In this document: one piece after another, positions 18,921 to 28,538 of the stretch | Position numbering within the stretch: the stretch's first letter is position 1 | How the letters are laid out: every line of letters begins with the position of its first letter | NCBI GenBank assembly: GCA_037355855.1 | Contig: CM074761.1 | Span: 4,607,346 to 4,671,345, forward strand | Direction of reading: 5' to 3' | Length of the DNA stretch: 64,000 bases | Origin: Pseudo-nitzschia pungens | Lineage: Eukaryota > Bacillariophyta > Bacillariophyceae > Bacillariales > Bacillariaceae | Translations under genes and position numbers: made by a program | Notes under the pieces: model-generated | Database searches by the model: none | Told to the model about the DNA's origin: nothing | The model's input: only the letters and a program-made list of their open reading frames with translations

Positions 18921-19536
18921 CTAGTTTGTGTCGTACACTAGCTCAACTTCTTGGGCTTGTGTGGATTGACGCAAAAAATCTAGGTGCTCCATTAAGAATT
19001 TCTCTGTGAACCCGACCGGTTCACGACTGTCGATGATTGAATCCATGCTCTCTACAGAGTCTTGAAACGGATCACGAGAGGGTTCACTCCGAAATGATTT
19101 TGAATTGCTGTTTGAACAATCACGTTCAAGGTAGACTGCAAGTTGCGGCATCAGTGGTACCTCGGTTGCCGACGAAAGTCCTGTTTCGTCGTTTTCCTCT
19201 TCTCTGCATTCCTTTGAACTCAGCTCCTCAGCAGTGTCGGCATGAGCCAAGTATTGGAACTTTCTTCGTTTCCACCAGTTGCGAAGGGCAAACAACGGCT
19301 GAAATCTCTTCTTTCGACTGCGCGCAAAATGCATCTTATGACTTCTGTTGCTCAGTGATCAGGTTGGTTTCAACATCGTCAGGAATTCTTGTCGATGCAG
19401 TCTCTAACATAAATCCACTTACCGAGATGTGACATTTTTGAGATAGGACTTGACAGTGAGCAAAGAGAGCTCCTTGTTGTTTGCCATTGACAACATGTGT
19501 CGAAAGAATATGGATAGTTAAAGAAAACATAGTCAT
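18921..19536 (-). CDS. Hypothetical two-exon protein, 175 aa
   Basis: Two same-strand frames join cleanly: exon 19536–19423 (38 codons), intron 19422–19335 (GTAAGT…CATAAG, 88 nt, phase 0) and exon 19334–18921. The donor is a perfect consensus, which favours the spliced model over a 137-aa protein starting at 19334. The first exon begins MTMFSLTIHILSTHVV, mildly hydrophobic. The second has a basic patch (SRKKRFQPLFALRNWWKRRK) and then an acidic Ser-rich region. No known domain. The 3' ends of this gene and the NYN gene are nearly abutting. Confidence 0.5.
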
Positions 19537-19934
19537 TGGTTGAACAAATGTCGAGTTGGCAGTTGAACGTTACTCATTCCAAACAATCGGAGTGTACTCG
19601 TTGTGTTAGCGTTGACGATACAACTAACGACAGGACTGAGTTATCATCATAGTTGATGGAGGTGCGCTTCAAGAAATTCAGTTCTACGTGTAGAAGTACA
19701 CGAAGTGCGAATCAGTGTCTAAAATAACAATTATAACATAAGTCTCCGTACGTGTACACTTTCAGTGCGCAAAACCAGTCGATGCCACTTTGGATGTTGA
19801 ATTTATGGGTTGCATCTTTATCTGTTGCATCTTTATCTTTACGCTGTCTATTTTGTCGATTTGGAATGGGAAGTATATTGGAAGCAGTTCTTGTGTCTCT
19901 GGTAGCTTTTATGCAAAAGTTTCATTGCAACCAT
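19537..19934. other. Intergenic between two minus-strand genes
   Basis: No gene is supported. A plus-strand frame at 19790–20191 is hydrophobic and Ser/Phe-rich but overlaps the antisense of a low-complexity gene, so it is treated as a shadow. Confidence 0.4.
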
Positions 19935-21392
19935 TTATATGGCTGACGCTCTCCGATTTCTTCTTCGCGGTAAGGTATCTCTATCTGTGCTCTTACTCCT
20001 TCTTGAATGTCGATCAGATGAACCAGGTTGGGTATCTTTGTCTTTCTGCTTTCTTACTCTATGTGATTTTTTACTGGGAGTACCCGCGCCGTCATCGCGA
20101 CTGCTCTTTTTCTTTGGTTTGGATCCAGAAGAACCGTCAAGATTTCGTGACTTCTCGGTTTTGCTCCGTCGAGATTTTTTGCCCGATGTGAGTGTCCCTG
20201 AAGGTCTCGTATTTGAAGCAACTACATTTTCAGACAAAAATCCGTCATCATCAACAACGAGATCGGGAGTGTCTCTACTCGTTTTCTCAACTTCTTCATC
20301 AAATTCTGGCCACCCGTTCTCGTCCGTCATGCCCCAATCAATGTCGTTGTTACTGTTTTTGGATTTTGAATTACTACTACTTGGTTTCCGTCTGCTGTTG
20401 GCACTACCACTGGCATTGGCACTGCCACCTCCGCCGCTGCCGCTGCCACTTCCAATACTCTTCGTTCCGGGAGTGCTTCTTCCAGAAGTCTTCTTCTGTT
20501 TTTTATCTTTCGAATTATTGCTATTCGTAGACGATTCTGGAGATATTATTGGAGAATTAGGTGCCGGTCGCGTCCCAAAACCACTGGACTCAAGTTTGCT
20601 CATGGCCAATTGGTAATTGAGGCGTCTTTGGGCTGCAGCACCGCCACCGCCACTGCCAGTCTTGGCTGGAGCAGGACGACGAGCTGGCACGGGTCGAACT
20701 TGGCCGAGTATATTTTTTGTTTTCCCTCCAGATCCGGATATTCCCACACTTGGTCTAGCAGCAGCAGCAGCAGCTCTTCTCGTTTGTCGAGAACCTCCAG
20801 ATGATGTTCCTTCCTTGCCAAGTGTATGCATTGGAGGGAGGGCACCTGGTCCCCCTTTCACTTCGCGATAAAGTTCTTCTTCTCCGACCTTCTGAGAAGA
20901 CATGACCGTTGGGGTACTAATCTCGCTTATACACGATACTTCGTCTGAATAGCCCGGACCAATTTTAGGATAATTGTCGTCGTCGTCGTCTATCACATCG
21001 TCGAGAGTAGGTGCCGTTGCCTTCTTTGCTTTGGGCTGTGATCGTGAAGATGTTTTTCCCTTGGTCTGCGTTTTTTGTTTCTGTGTAGCCAGGGTTGCTA
21101 TGGCCAACAGTTGCGGATTCTGAAGTGCCTCCATAATTTCTGGTGAGTCTGACTGAACTTGCTTGAGTTTCTTAATGATTTCCAATATCTGAGCATCACT
21201 TGCAGTGGCGGTAGTAGCTGTGGTTTTTGAAGCAGCTGTTCCTTTTTTTTTGGAGGTGCTTTTCGACTGTCGTTTTTGTTCATCTAGCAAGGCAGCCGAG
21301 TCAACGCCATCAATTCCGATCGATTGCAAAAGGGTAATCAACCCGTTCAATTGTTCATTTGCGCCATCCGAGTCATTCCCTGATCCGGCCAT
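19935..21392 (-). CDS. Intrinsically disordered, basic low-complexity protein
   Basis: A 485-aa frame that starts MAGSGNDSDGANEQLNGLI. A short helical part (residues ~5–110) ends in SPEIMEALQNPQLLAIATL, which vaguely resembles an STI1/ubiquilin-type helical hairpin. The rest is low complexity: Gly/Ser/Ala runs, an Asp run (DDVIDDDDDNY), Arg-Ala stretches and a Lys/Arg/Ser C-terminal third (KPKKKSSRD, HRVRKQKDKD) that could bind nucleic acid or serve as a nuclear-localisation region. A conserved-looking island is GMTDENGWPEFDE. No enzyme domain. Coding status is supported by length, a strong strand bias over antisense, and ATG context; the function is unknown. Confidence 0.7.
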   Translation of the reverse strand: MAGSGNDSDGANEQLNGLITLLQSIGIDGVDSAALLDEQKRQSKSTSKKKGTAASKTTATTATASDAQILEIIKKLKQVQSDSPEIMEALQNPQLLAIATLATQKQKTQTKGKTSSRSQPKAKKATAPTLDDVIDDDDDNYPKIGPGYSDEVSCISEISTPTVMSSQKVGEEELYREVKGGPGALPPMHTLGKEGTSSGGSRQTRRAAAAAARPSVGISGSGGKTKNILGQVRPVPARRPAPAKTGSGGGGAAAQRRLNYQLAMSKLESSGFGTRPAPNSPIISPESSTNSNNSKDKKQKKTSGRSTPGTKSIGSGSGSGGGGSANASGSANSRRKPSSSNSKSKNSNNDIDWGMTDENGWPEFDEEVEKTSRDTPDLVVDDDGFLSENVVASNTRPSGTLTSGKKSRRSKTEKSRNLDGSSGSKPKKKSSRDDGAGTPSKKSHRVRKQKDKDTQPGSSDRHSRRSKSTDRDTLPRRRNRRASAI

Positions 21393-22101
21393 GATAAAAC
21401 GTCCATGTAAGATGAATTTGATTGCTCTTGCTACGAGATGATCGTGCTCTCCTCTATGGGATACTGCGAAGAAAAACTGTCTTCTCGGCGTTATTTCGTT
21501 CGTTGTCGACTGTGGGGGTTGTCACGGTTATTACCGTAATTTTTATTGATTTTGAGATTGAGAATGAAACCCGCCCGTTCTATCGCTACGCGCGATGCTC
21601 GGTCGAAGAATGGTCCCTTCTTCACATGCAACGGAAACTCACCGATAGTTTCGGTGATAATGATGTTTACCTACTTATGAACATCGGGGATCGGAATTAT
21701 TCGCTTATGTAAAATTATGACTCGGAAACGACGACTAGAAAATTTTTGATGACCCTTCGATGCCTCCACTCTAAAACGTTCCACGTGAAAGTCTTCAAAT
21801 AATTTGCAAAAGGGAGCGCGATCTCCCCATTTTGTCAATTTCAGACTTCTGTGATTGAACTTGGTTGTGGTGAGGTGTCGGTGAAGATAATAGGAAAGAT
21901 ATCGAAACAATCATCTACAAGGTGGAAGAAGCGACAAGGAGGCCAGTCCGTCAACGTCGACGACAAACTTTGTACAAGTAGTGCAAACACGACTAGGCAG
22001 ACGGCTACAATAAACGCAACGAATAGATTGGAAGCGTCACACGCAACAGTCGATCTACCACAACTTTTCACAACGGCTTAAAATTATCATCGACCTCAAC
22101 A
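21393..22101. other. Divergent intergenic region
   Basis: Should carry promoters for the disordered-protein gene (minus) and the dioxygenase gene (plus). The short frames on both strands lack domains. A run of CAACG/ACAAC words precedes the dioxygenase start. Confidence 0.5.
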
Positions 22102-23715
22102 ATGGACCGCCTCATTGCAATTTCTCTTCTGACCACGGCAGGTGCATTTGCTCCGTCCAGCATTCAGCCCCAGCAACAACAACATGCACAACTGACGAGC
22201 TCGTCTCTATTGGTGGCGTCAGCTCCCGTTGTCGAAACTCCACCCTCTCCGCTGACAGTATGGGGTGAAAAGATCTCCGATATTCGAGTGCTCCAAGAAG
22301 AAATGAGAAAGGAGGAATTGCCAGAATTCGGACCAGAGCTGTCGGCCTCCGATCTTGGAATTGCAGGCGACAAGGCCGCGCAACTTGCCTACTTCAAAGA
22401 GAACGCCATGGAACTCAAACAGAAGATGCAAGACCACGGTGCTATCATCTTTCGTGGATTTGATTTGATGAAAGAGCAAGATGGCTTCCAACTGTTCTAC
22501 AACGCCTTGGAGATGAAAATCTGCCAAGACCCGCTGCAGTCGGTTTCGGCTCGACCCACGGCTGACGGAAAGAAGGACTCTCCTGTCTACGAGGCGGTCA
22601 ACAAAGAAAGTCGAAAGAACTTTTTCATCGGTAAGTTTGGTCATTAATCCGATCATGAAACCGCGCTGCAGGATCATGGCAAATTGTCAAGATTTGCAAG
22701 CAAACAGTCTGTGAACGACAAATTGCTCACGACAACTTTTGTGTGAACCGATTTCTCCTTCGACAAACACTTGAACCGATTTTGTTACTCTACCTCGTTG
22801 TGATATCAACAGGTATGCACAATGAGTTCGTTGGTACACGTGCCCCCCGCGCTGCAGCCTTCGTCTGTTTCAAAGCAGCCGAAGAGGGTGGCGAGTTTTT
22901 GATTGCCGATGGTCGTCGAATTTTCCGCGACTTGGATTCTGATCTCGTGGAAGAACTCTACAACCGTAGTATTCGCTATTCGGTGATGGAGCTTCCGTTT
23001 TTCGGATGGATCGACAATCTGCCAAATCCTGTCCAGGGGCCGGTCATGGCTGGAATGAAAGGAATTGTTTCTGCCGCCATTAACGCGAAGGTTGACTTTG
23101 ACGTTGACATGCTTTGGGGAGAAGGCGGATACGATAATACACGAATGTTGCAGGCTCGATCTCCGGGTCAACCCCCTATTGTCAAACATCCCGTAACCGG
23201 AGAGCCAACCTGGTTCTGTAATGTCCACTCTCACTCCTCGAAGCTCCGCAAAAAGCGTGAATCGGTGTAAGTCCAATCAACCAGTTTTGATCTAAATCAA
23301 TGTATCGCGCGATAAATACTACATCTTGGTTGCGATGTCCGAAAGAAATGAATCGTGTTCCTTCCAAATTGCTTGGACTAACTCAATTTAATCACTCGTC
23401 TTACAATTATTCAGGTATGGAGCCGAACGATTCGAAGACGGTGCGTCTCAGATCAATAAATCTGACATGTACTTCGGTGACGATGGACTCATCAGCGACG
23501 AGCAATTGCAGGAGATGGATGATGTTACGTTGAAGAACGTCCGTTACGTCAAGATGACAGAAGGAGATGTTGTGCTCTTGGACAACTACAAGTGCATGCA
23601 CGGACGCAATGTATTCGAGGGGACACGAAAGCACGCCGTTGCTTGGTTTGAAGGATGGGAAGGAGAGAATGAAATGAAACAAGCATACTCCAGTCAACAA
23701 AAAGTATCAGCTTAG
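22102..23715 (+). CDS. Plastid-targeted TauD/TfdA-type 2-oxoglutarate-dependent dioxygenase
   Basis: Three exons, 22102–22630, 22813–23266 and 23415–23715, with GTAAGT…CAG introns that restore frame across GG|T and GT|G codons, give 427 aa. The N-terminus is a signal peptide ending TAGAFAP, a clear diatom plastid motif. The core has the TauD iron triad: H179 and E181 in GMHNEFVG, with HxE instead of the usual HxD, and distal H390 in CMHGRNVFEGTR, whose R399 should bind 2-oxoglutarate. Segments APRAAAFVCFKAAEEGGEF and ADGRRIFRDL are typical of the syringomycin-biosynthesis/TfdA-like branch. The substrate is unknown. A carboxylate in the HxE position argues for hydroxylation or desaturation rather than halogenation, which needs Ala or Gly there. 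Confidence 0.9.
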
Positions 23716-24175
23716 AAGGCCACTTCGTTTCACACTCTTATGTTAGCTAATACGAAGTATATAAGTAGGAGATCTTGATGTATTCTCCGCTGTTTAAGAT
23801 TTCAATCATAATGGATAAGCTAGTTTACGTCTTTTACGACGACTTCAGAATTTTGAGAGTTCGTTGGTGAATGTGTGAAATTTTTAATAGCCAGTTGATA
23901 TCATTCGATACGAACAAAAAGCTTTGAAGTTTGTTGGTGTCTGTATGTCGTACGAAATTCTCAGTCTTCCATCATGGTAGGAATTGAATTTCAAGCTACA
24001 ATCCCTGCGTCGGTACTTTCATTTTCGATGAATGATGTTTCCCCATTACACCAATCCATCTCGAGATTTTGTGATCATCTTGTTCCCAAATTGAGCAGAT
24101 AAGCCAGAAGGTGTTCGGATCATCAAACGTCTAACGCTTGTGGTGAAAACGGAACAAAATAGGATGCAAACCACC
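23716..24175. other. Convergent intergenic region
   Basis: AT-rich 3' flanks of the dioxygenase gene and of the minus-strand hypothetical gene. No CDS or structured RNA seen. Confidence 0.5.
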
Positions 24176-24922
24176 TCATTCGTCAAGACTTATCGGGCGA
24201 AAAAGATTTTTTCGAAACATCTTGCGTCTCTCAAACACCATTTGAATGTTGTCAAGCCTTTTTGTTTCAGAATGAACTATTTCCTGGCGAACAACGCTGT
24301 ATTTTCGTTGATTCGATAATCTTTCTTTCCATTGAGCACTAAAGGGACACTTGGGTTGTTTTCTCAATGATCCCAAGCATAGACAATTAATCCCTTCAAG
24401 TATATCGGACACGACTATTTGTTCGTAAGGTGAGTCATTCGAGAGACTTGCAAATGATGGATCGTTGTGCTTGATGTCACGATTACGATTTTCGTGCTTT
24501 GTCAAGTAATATGAAGATCGTGCACTTGTCGCTGGTATTGATTTCCCCACAGCTCCCTCATTGCTGGGCAAGAATATGTGACTCTCTGAAGTTGTCGGAA
24601 TGATGGATAGTGCCTGTCTTGGTCCGAATTGTGAGCTTTCATTTGCTGTTGATCTAACAAGGGCGACCATCGTTGATAACCTCTTCTCGCGTTCCAGTGA
24701 AATTAGGGAGATGGAGCGAAGTTTTTGCTCTTCCACAAAAATTGTACGAACACCGGAAAAAAAAATTGTCATGGGAGAAGAATAAGATCTTACTGTACCG
24801 TAGAGGATGTCGACGGGCTCGTTATTGTACTTAAAAACATTACTTGATAGCGAGACTGAAAACGCTACCAACGGATCATCAACGCCTACAAGCGATTTTA
24901 TGTGCGCACGTTCTGTAACCAT
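24176..24922 (-). CDS. Hypothetical protein, possibly spliced
   Basis: A 248-aa frame without a recognisable domain. Residues ~68–95 (FVEEQKLRSISLISLERE…) are helical, and the C-terminus is Arg-rich (VFERRKMFRKNLFRPISL). The middle is Ser/Asn-rich. GTAAGA near 24787–24792 (minus strand), followed by a T-rich tract, could be an intron donor inside the frame. If so, the N-terminal part belongs to a separate exon. Strand and length favour a gene, but there is no homology-based support. Confidence 0.45.
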   Translation of the reverse strand: MVTERAHIKSLVGVDDPLVAFSVSLSSNVFKYNNEPVDILYGTVRSYSSPMTIFFSGVRTIFVEEQKLRSISLISLEREKRLSTMVALVRSTANESSQFGPRQALSIIPTTSESHIFLPSNEGAVGKSIPATSARSSYYLTKHENRNRDIKHNDPSFASLSNDSPYEQIVVSDILEGINCLCLGSLRKQPKCPFSAQWKERLSNQRKYSVVRQEIVHSETKRLDNIQMVFERRKMFRKNLFRPISLDE

Positions 24923-25597
24923 AAAACTAAGATCATGATTCTCCTACCGCATGCCTTTTAGTCCATTAAAAATAGTTATGGCTTATATGTAGGGTTTTAA
25001 GGTATTCTATGGAACAAAATACAAAATACATGTGTGTACAAAATTTTTCGTACATCGTAATGCTGAAGGGATGGATGAGATGTTGTTTTGAAAACATGTA
25101 CGCACTTAACGTACAGAACGGTAACCTTACGTGTATGTACAACAAAAATTGTGTTCTGTACAAAGTTACTTCCTACCGGTACTAGAAATACCAATACCTG
25201 TACAGTAGTACAAGACACATTGTAAATAGGACGTGGAATCGTTCTTCGTAGTAACGAACAATTGATATTAGAATCGGAGGGAGAATCAAAATCTATGTTG
25301 AGATTGTTGATGAGATGATGATTCGATCAATCGTGACTCAGTCGCCCCAAAGTAAAAAACTTTCAAAAAAATCTACGATGACGATGCCGAGAGAAACAAC
25401 CATACCAGACTTCTTTTTACGTACCGGTACAGTAAGACTTACGGGGATGTACCGGTATTGTACCGCGTTTCGAGAAGCTCTGTGCACCAAAATACAACTA
25501 TTAGCTCAGCTACAATACAACCTAGATTGCTCCCGTCTGTAGCGACGAACGACAGAGACTCTGCCTTAGGGATTGATACCTTGAGATCTCCAGAAGA
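24923..25597. other. Divergent intergenic region
   Basis: Contains several GTACCGGTAC-type words (about 25175–25185 and 25420–25462) and no supported gene. It should hold the promoter of the HIG1-domain gene. Confidence 0.5.
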
Positions 25598-26261
25598 ATG
25601 GGAGGATCACTCAGTACAGCGCAAAATTCAACAACTATAGCACGCTGCGATGGCACGCCTGCAGAGAATGGTGCAAATGATAATAATGGTCCACCTCCAA
25701 TGAGACGTGTGATGACGGTCGAGGAAAAGATGTGGGAGAAGGTAAGATCTTTCTCCTTTTCTCGATAAACACGTGAAATAGAACCAAGTCTAATTTCTCG
25801 AGGTTTTTTCGAACAATCCGATCGTTTTCCCGTGAAACAATAAACATCCGGTGGTCGGATCGAACGCATTGGATCTCGGCGACTCTTCGTTGCGCAGTGC
25901 AAGAATGAACCTCTGGTGCCGATAGGGTGCGCGGCAACCGCATACTTTTTAGCATCGGGTATCAAATCGTTCCAGAACCAAGATCCTCGTCGGGGGCAAA
26001 AGATGATGAGACTTCGCGTGGGCGCTCAATTTGCAACCCTGGCCATGTTCGTATTTTACGTTGGACTGGACAACATTAACTTTGAAATCGCGTAAGTTTT
26101 GTCGGGAAGGAATTGTGTTTCTATCGCATGCCACGATGGCCTCACCGGTTTGCTCACTATCATGCGAAACACGAAACTCGGTGACATCGATTTCCAGACC
26201 ACAATACCAAAGAGCAAAGAAGAAGGAGGAGGAAGAAAGGCTGAGGCAGGAACCTCAATGA
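25598..26261 (+). CDS. HIG1-domain protein, respiratory supercomplex factor (RCF1/HIGD-like)
   Basis: Three short exons: 25598–25741, 25898–26091 and 26198–26261. Introns are GTAAGA…GCGCAG and GTAAGT…TTCCAG, and the three join in frame to give 133 aa. The core in exon 2, CKNEPLVPIGCAATAYFLAS followed by a charged loop and a second helix, matches the HIG_1_N domain of mitochondrial inner-membrane proteins that stabilise cytochrome bc1–cytochrome c oxidase supercomplexes. The segment QKMMRLRVGAQ carries the exact QRRQ signature (Q-x3-R-x-R-x3-Q) of RCF1 and type-2 HIGD proteins. Exon 3 encodes a charged tail (QRAKKKEEEERLRQEPQ) like the C-terminal helix of RCF1. Without splicing, exon 2 would stop at 26093–26095, inside the donor GCGTAAGT. 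No long open frame marks this gene. Confidence 0.85.
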
Positions 26262-26558
26262 GAATCGAAGCAAGATTCAACAAGCGCAAGGTTGCGTTGC
26301 TGTCTCAATGCATGTATGCTTTCGCGAATCATTACGGTACTACGGGGGACAATCCAAACAAATTGACTTTGAACCGTTTCCGCTCTCGAGACAGAACGGA
26401 AAATTCATGATAATTGTCGTTGCCTACAAAAGATGTCCGCAGTAAACAACTCTAAGTAGTTATCGCTTCATTGAAGAACCCCAATACATTGCTGCATATC
26501 AGCTATTTCGTGTTATTTTGAACGGCAATTATAATTCTCATTTGAATTTCATCGAGGA

Positions 26559-28538
26559 TCAAGTACTATCTTGACGCCTTTGCCTCGATATTAGACGTCG
26601 GATGATTTCATCCTTTTCCAAGCAATCCGATATATCAATTCGAAGCTCTCTCGCGATTGCGCGAAGATCTTTGAGAGACGTTGTAGTCAACGGGAATAGA
26701 GAACGAAGGTACCCGCGAAGATAGGGGCGTTCGGTGTTGCCGACATGGAGTATTCTGTCAACCATTTCGTCCCCCGTTGCGCATTGTGACAAGTCGATAC
26801 TGATTGCGGAACCTACACTCCGCAATTGCGAAATACTCCACGATGAGAACATAGCCGGTAATAACGCCTCCGGGTCTGGACTCCCGGTTATTCCCGCATT
26901 GAGGAAGAGATCAATGATTTCTTCCCGCTGTAGGCAATGCGATACATCCACTTGTAGGTCCTGAGCAAGTGTTCGCAAATGATTGATTGTGTACCGATCA
27001 TAAGTACTTCGCAGATCGCAACCTTGATCCACCAAGTTGATTGTGGCTGCCACGTTGGGTTCGTTCGAATCGCTTCGATCTTGTCCTTCTCTACCGGGTT
27101 CCACTTCGGATCGCACCGCCGAATCGCTTTCGTTCTGGTTCCATTCGGATGTATCGCCAACCACTCTTCCGTTCTCTTGCGTCGGTTCTTGCCCGGCAAG
27201 CCCTTCCGCTGTCCTTGTGTCCCGTCTATCAGAATCCACCGGATTTGATGCGTCTTCGTTTGCAGCACGAATTGGCGCCGATGACGAATTCTCAACGACA
27301 GAATTCCTCGTCACGGCCTCGGTCGTTCCGGTGCTTGTCGCATCCTCCGGGTTTTCTTCGTCCCCTTCCTCGTCCCGGTCGGGGAACATCACAATGGGTG
27401 ATCCCGTTCGGTTTTCATCCGTCGTTTCGTTCGAGTCACCACCATCCGCGTCAAAATCGAAGAATTCGTCTCCTCCCGGTTCCACAATTATGTAGTCACC
27501 GGTCTGATCGTCGATAGCGATTGCGACGTCACCCGCATCACCGTTACCAACATTGGATAGTTCGTCTTCCGCCGTTTCTACGATTATGCAATCACCCGTC
27601 CTATCGTCCACGGCGGTTTCGGCATCGTCCGCACCGCCCCGTTCGTTCCCGTTCGATGGATCCGCTCCGGGTGCTTCTCCGACAAAGCGGTCGCGCGCCT
27701 CGCAACCAACGGCAATCGAAGCATCGGTTGGTTCGGAATAATTCGTTTTCAAAACCAGTCGCCCGCTGTTCTCGAAAACGGAAATCATGTCCGATTTTTC
27801 GACGACGTCTTCGCGTCGGAAAAACACGCCGGCGTCCTCCATGGTTTTTTTCAGTTCCCGGATCTTCATGCTTTTCAACGCCTCGAGTTCGTACTCGACG
27901 GGTTCCGGAGACGGAATGACGTCGATCCAATCGTTGTCGATCAAATCCCGGATCAAATCGTTCTTCTCCATGACGCCGGACCGCGGTCGTCGGCGCAGCG
28001 CCAGAAGATCCGTGACCTTCATCCGCCGCAGTTCGTGCATCGCGTATCGGGGTTTCCTCAGCTTCATGCGTTCCCTGCGACCGGCCTCGTAGCCCGGATC
28101 GTCCGTGGGGAGCTCGTACCGACACACCGGACACGTGCACGAGTGGTAGAGCAACCAGTCGTGGATGCACGCCTCGTGAAAGATGTGGGCGCAGGGCAGG
28201 CGAACGACCATTCCGTCGAGCTTGTTGTCTTCCAGACAGATGCAGCACTCCCTGTTGTTTTCGTCCACTAGATCCTCCGGAGCAACCCGGATCCTCGGAA
28301 GTTGTCCGACGGCTTTGCTGGATGCCGGAGGAGCGGGTTGGTTGGGAGGAGGAGGCGGCGGCGGTTGTGTTGGTGTTTGTTGCGATGCTGGTTGCCGCGA
28401 GCTATTTGGGCGGGACCGTGGCCGTGGCCGCCCTCGCTGCGGCGTTGGGTTTCGTCTCCGGCGTTGCCGATTCTGGACGAACCGTTCGGTGGCGTCCTGT
28501 ACCGCGTTCTCGACTGCGTTTCGAACGCCAGCGAACAT
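26559..28538 (-). CDS. RING-H2 E3 ubiquitin ligase-like protein with SAP-like repeats
   Basis: A 659-aa single exon. After a basic, Pro-rich N-terminus (RRRRNPTPQRGRPRPRSRP and a poly-Pro run) lies a RING-H2 finger: C98, C101, C116, H118, H121, C124, C136 and C139. Downstream are repeats that resemble SAP-type helix–extension–helix units: MKVTDLLALRRRP, MKIRELKKTMEDAGVFF, INHLRTLAQDLQVDVSHC, SQLRSVGSAISIDLSQC and LKDLRAIARELRIDISDC, each followed by a charged …EKDEIIRRLI-type helix. An acidic, Ser/Thr-rich linker separates the second and third repeats. Inferred role: substrate ubiquitination, possibly recruiting nucleic-acid-bound partners. The N-terminal half is noticeably GC-rich (strong use of CCG/CGG and TCG/TCC codons) against its flanks. 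Confidence 0.88.
   Translation of the reverse strand: MFAGVRNAVENAVQDATERFVQNRQRRRRNPTPQRGRPRPRSRPNSSRQPASQQTPTQPPPPPPPNQPAPPASSKAVGQLPRIRVAPEDLVDENNRECCICLEDNKLDGMVVRLPCAHIFHEACIHDWLLYHSCTCPVCRYELPTDDPGYEAGRRERMKLRKPRYAMHELRRMKVTDLLALRRRPRSGVMEKNDLIRDLIDNDWIDVIPSPEPVEYELEALKSMKIRELKKTMEDAGVFFRREDVVEKSDMISVFENSGRLVLKTNYSEPTDASIAVGCEARDRFVGEAPGADPSNGNERGGADDAETAVDDRTGDCIIVETAEDELSNVGNGDAGDVAIAIDDQTGDYIIVEPGGDEFFDFDADGGDSNETTDENRTGSPIVMFPDRDEEGDEENPEDATSTGTTEAVTRNSVVENSSSAPIRAANEDASNPVDSDRRDTRTAEGLAGQEPTQENGRVVGDTSEWNQNESDSAVRSEVEPGREGQDRSDSNEPNVAATINLVDQGCDLRSTYDRYTINHLRTLAQDLQVDVSHCLQREEIIDLFLNAGITGSPDPEALLPAMFSSWSISQLRSVGSAISIDLSQCATGDEMVDRILHVGNTERPYLRGYLRSLFPLTTTSLKDLRAIARELRIDISDCLEKDEIIRRLISRQRRQDST

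Noticed and set aside
19939..20616. 225-codon plus frame rich in Leu and Ser
   Set aside because: It is the antisense shadow of the low-complexity gene at 19935–21392; Leu/Ser richness follows from the Lys/Ser codons opposite.
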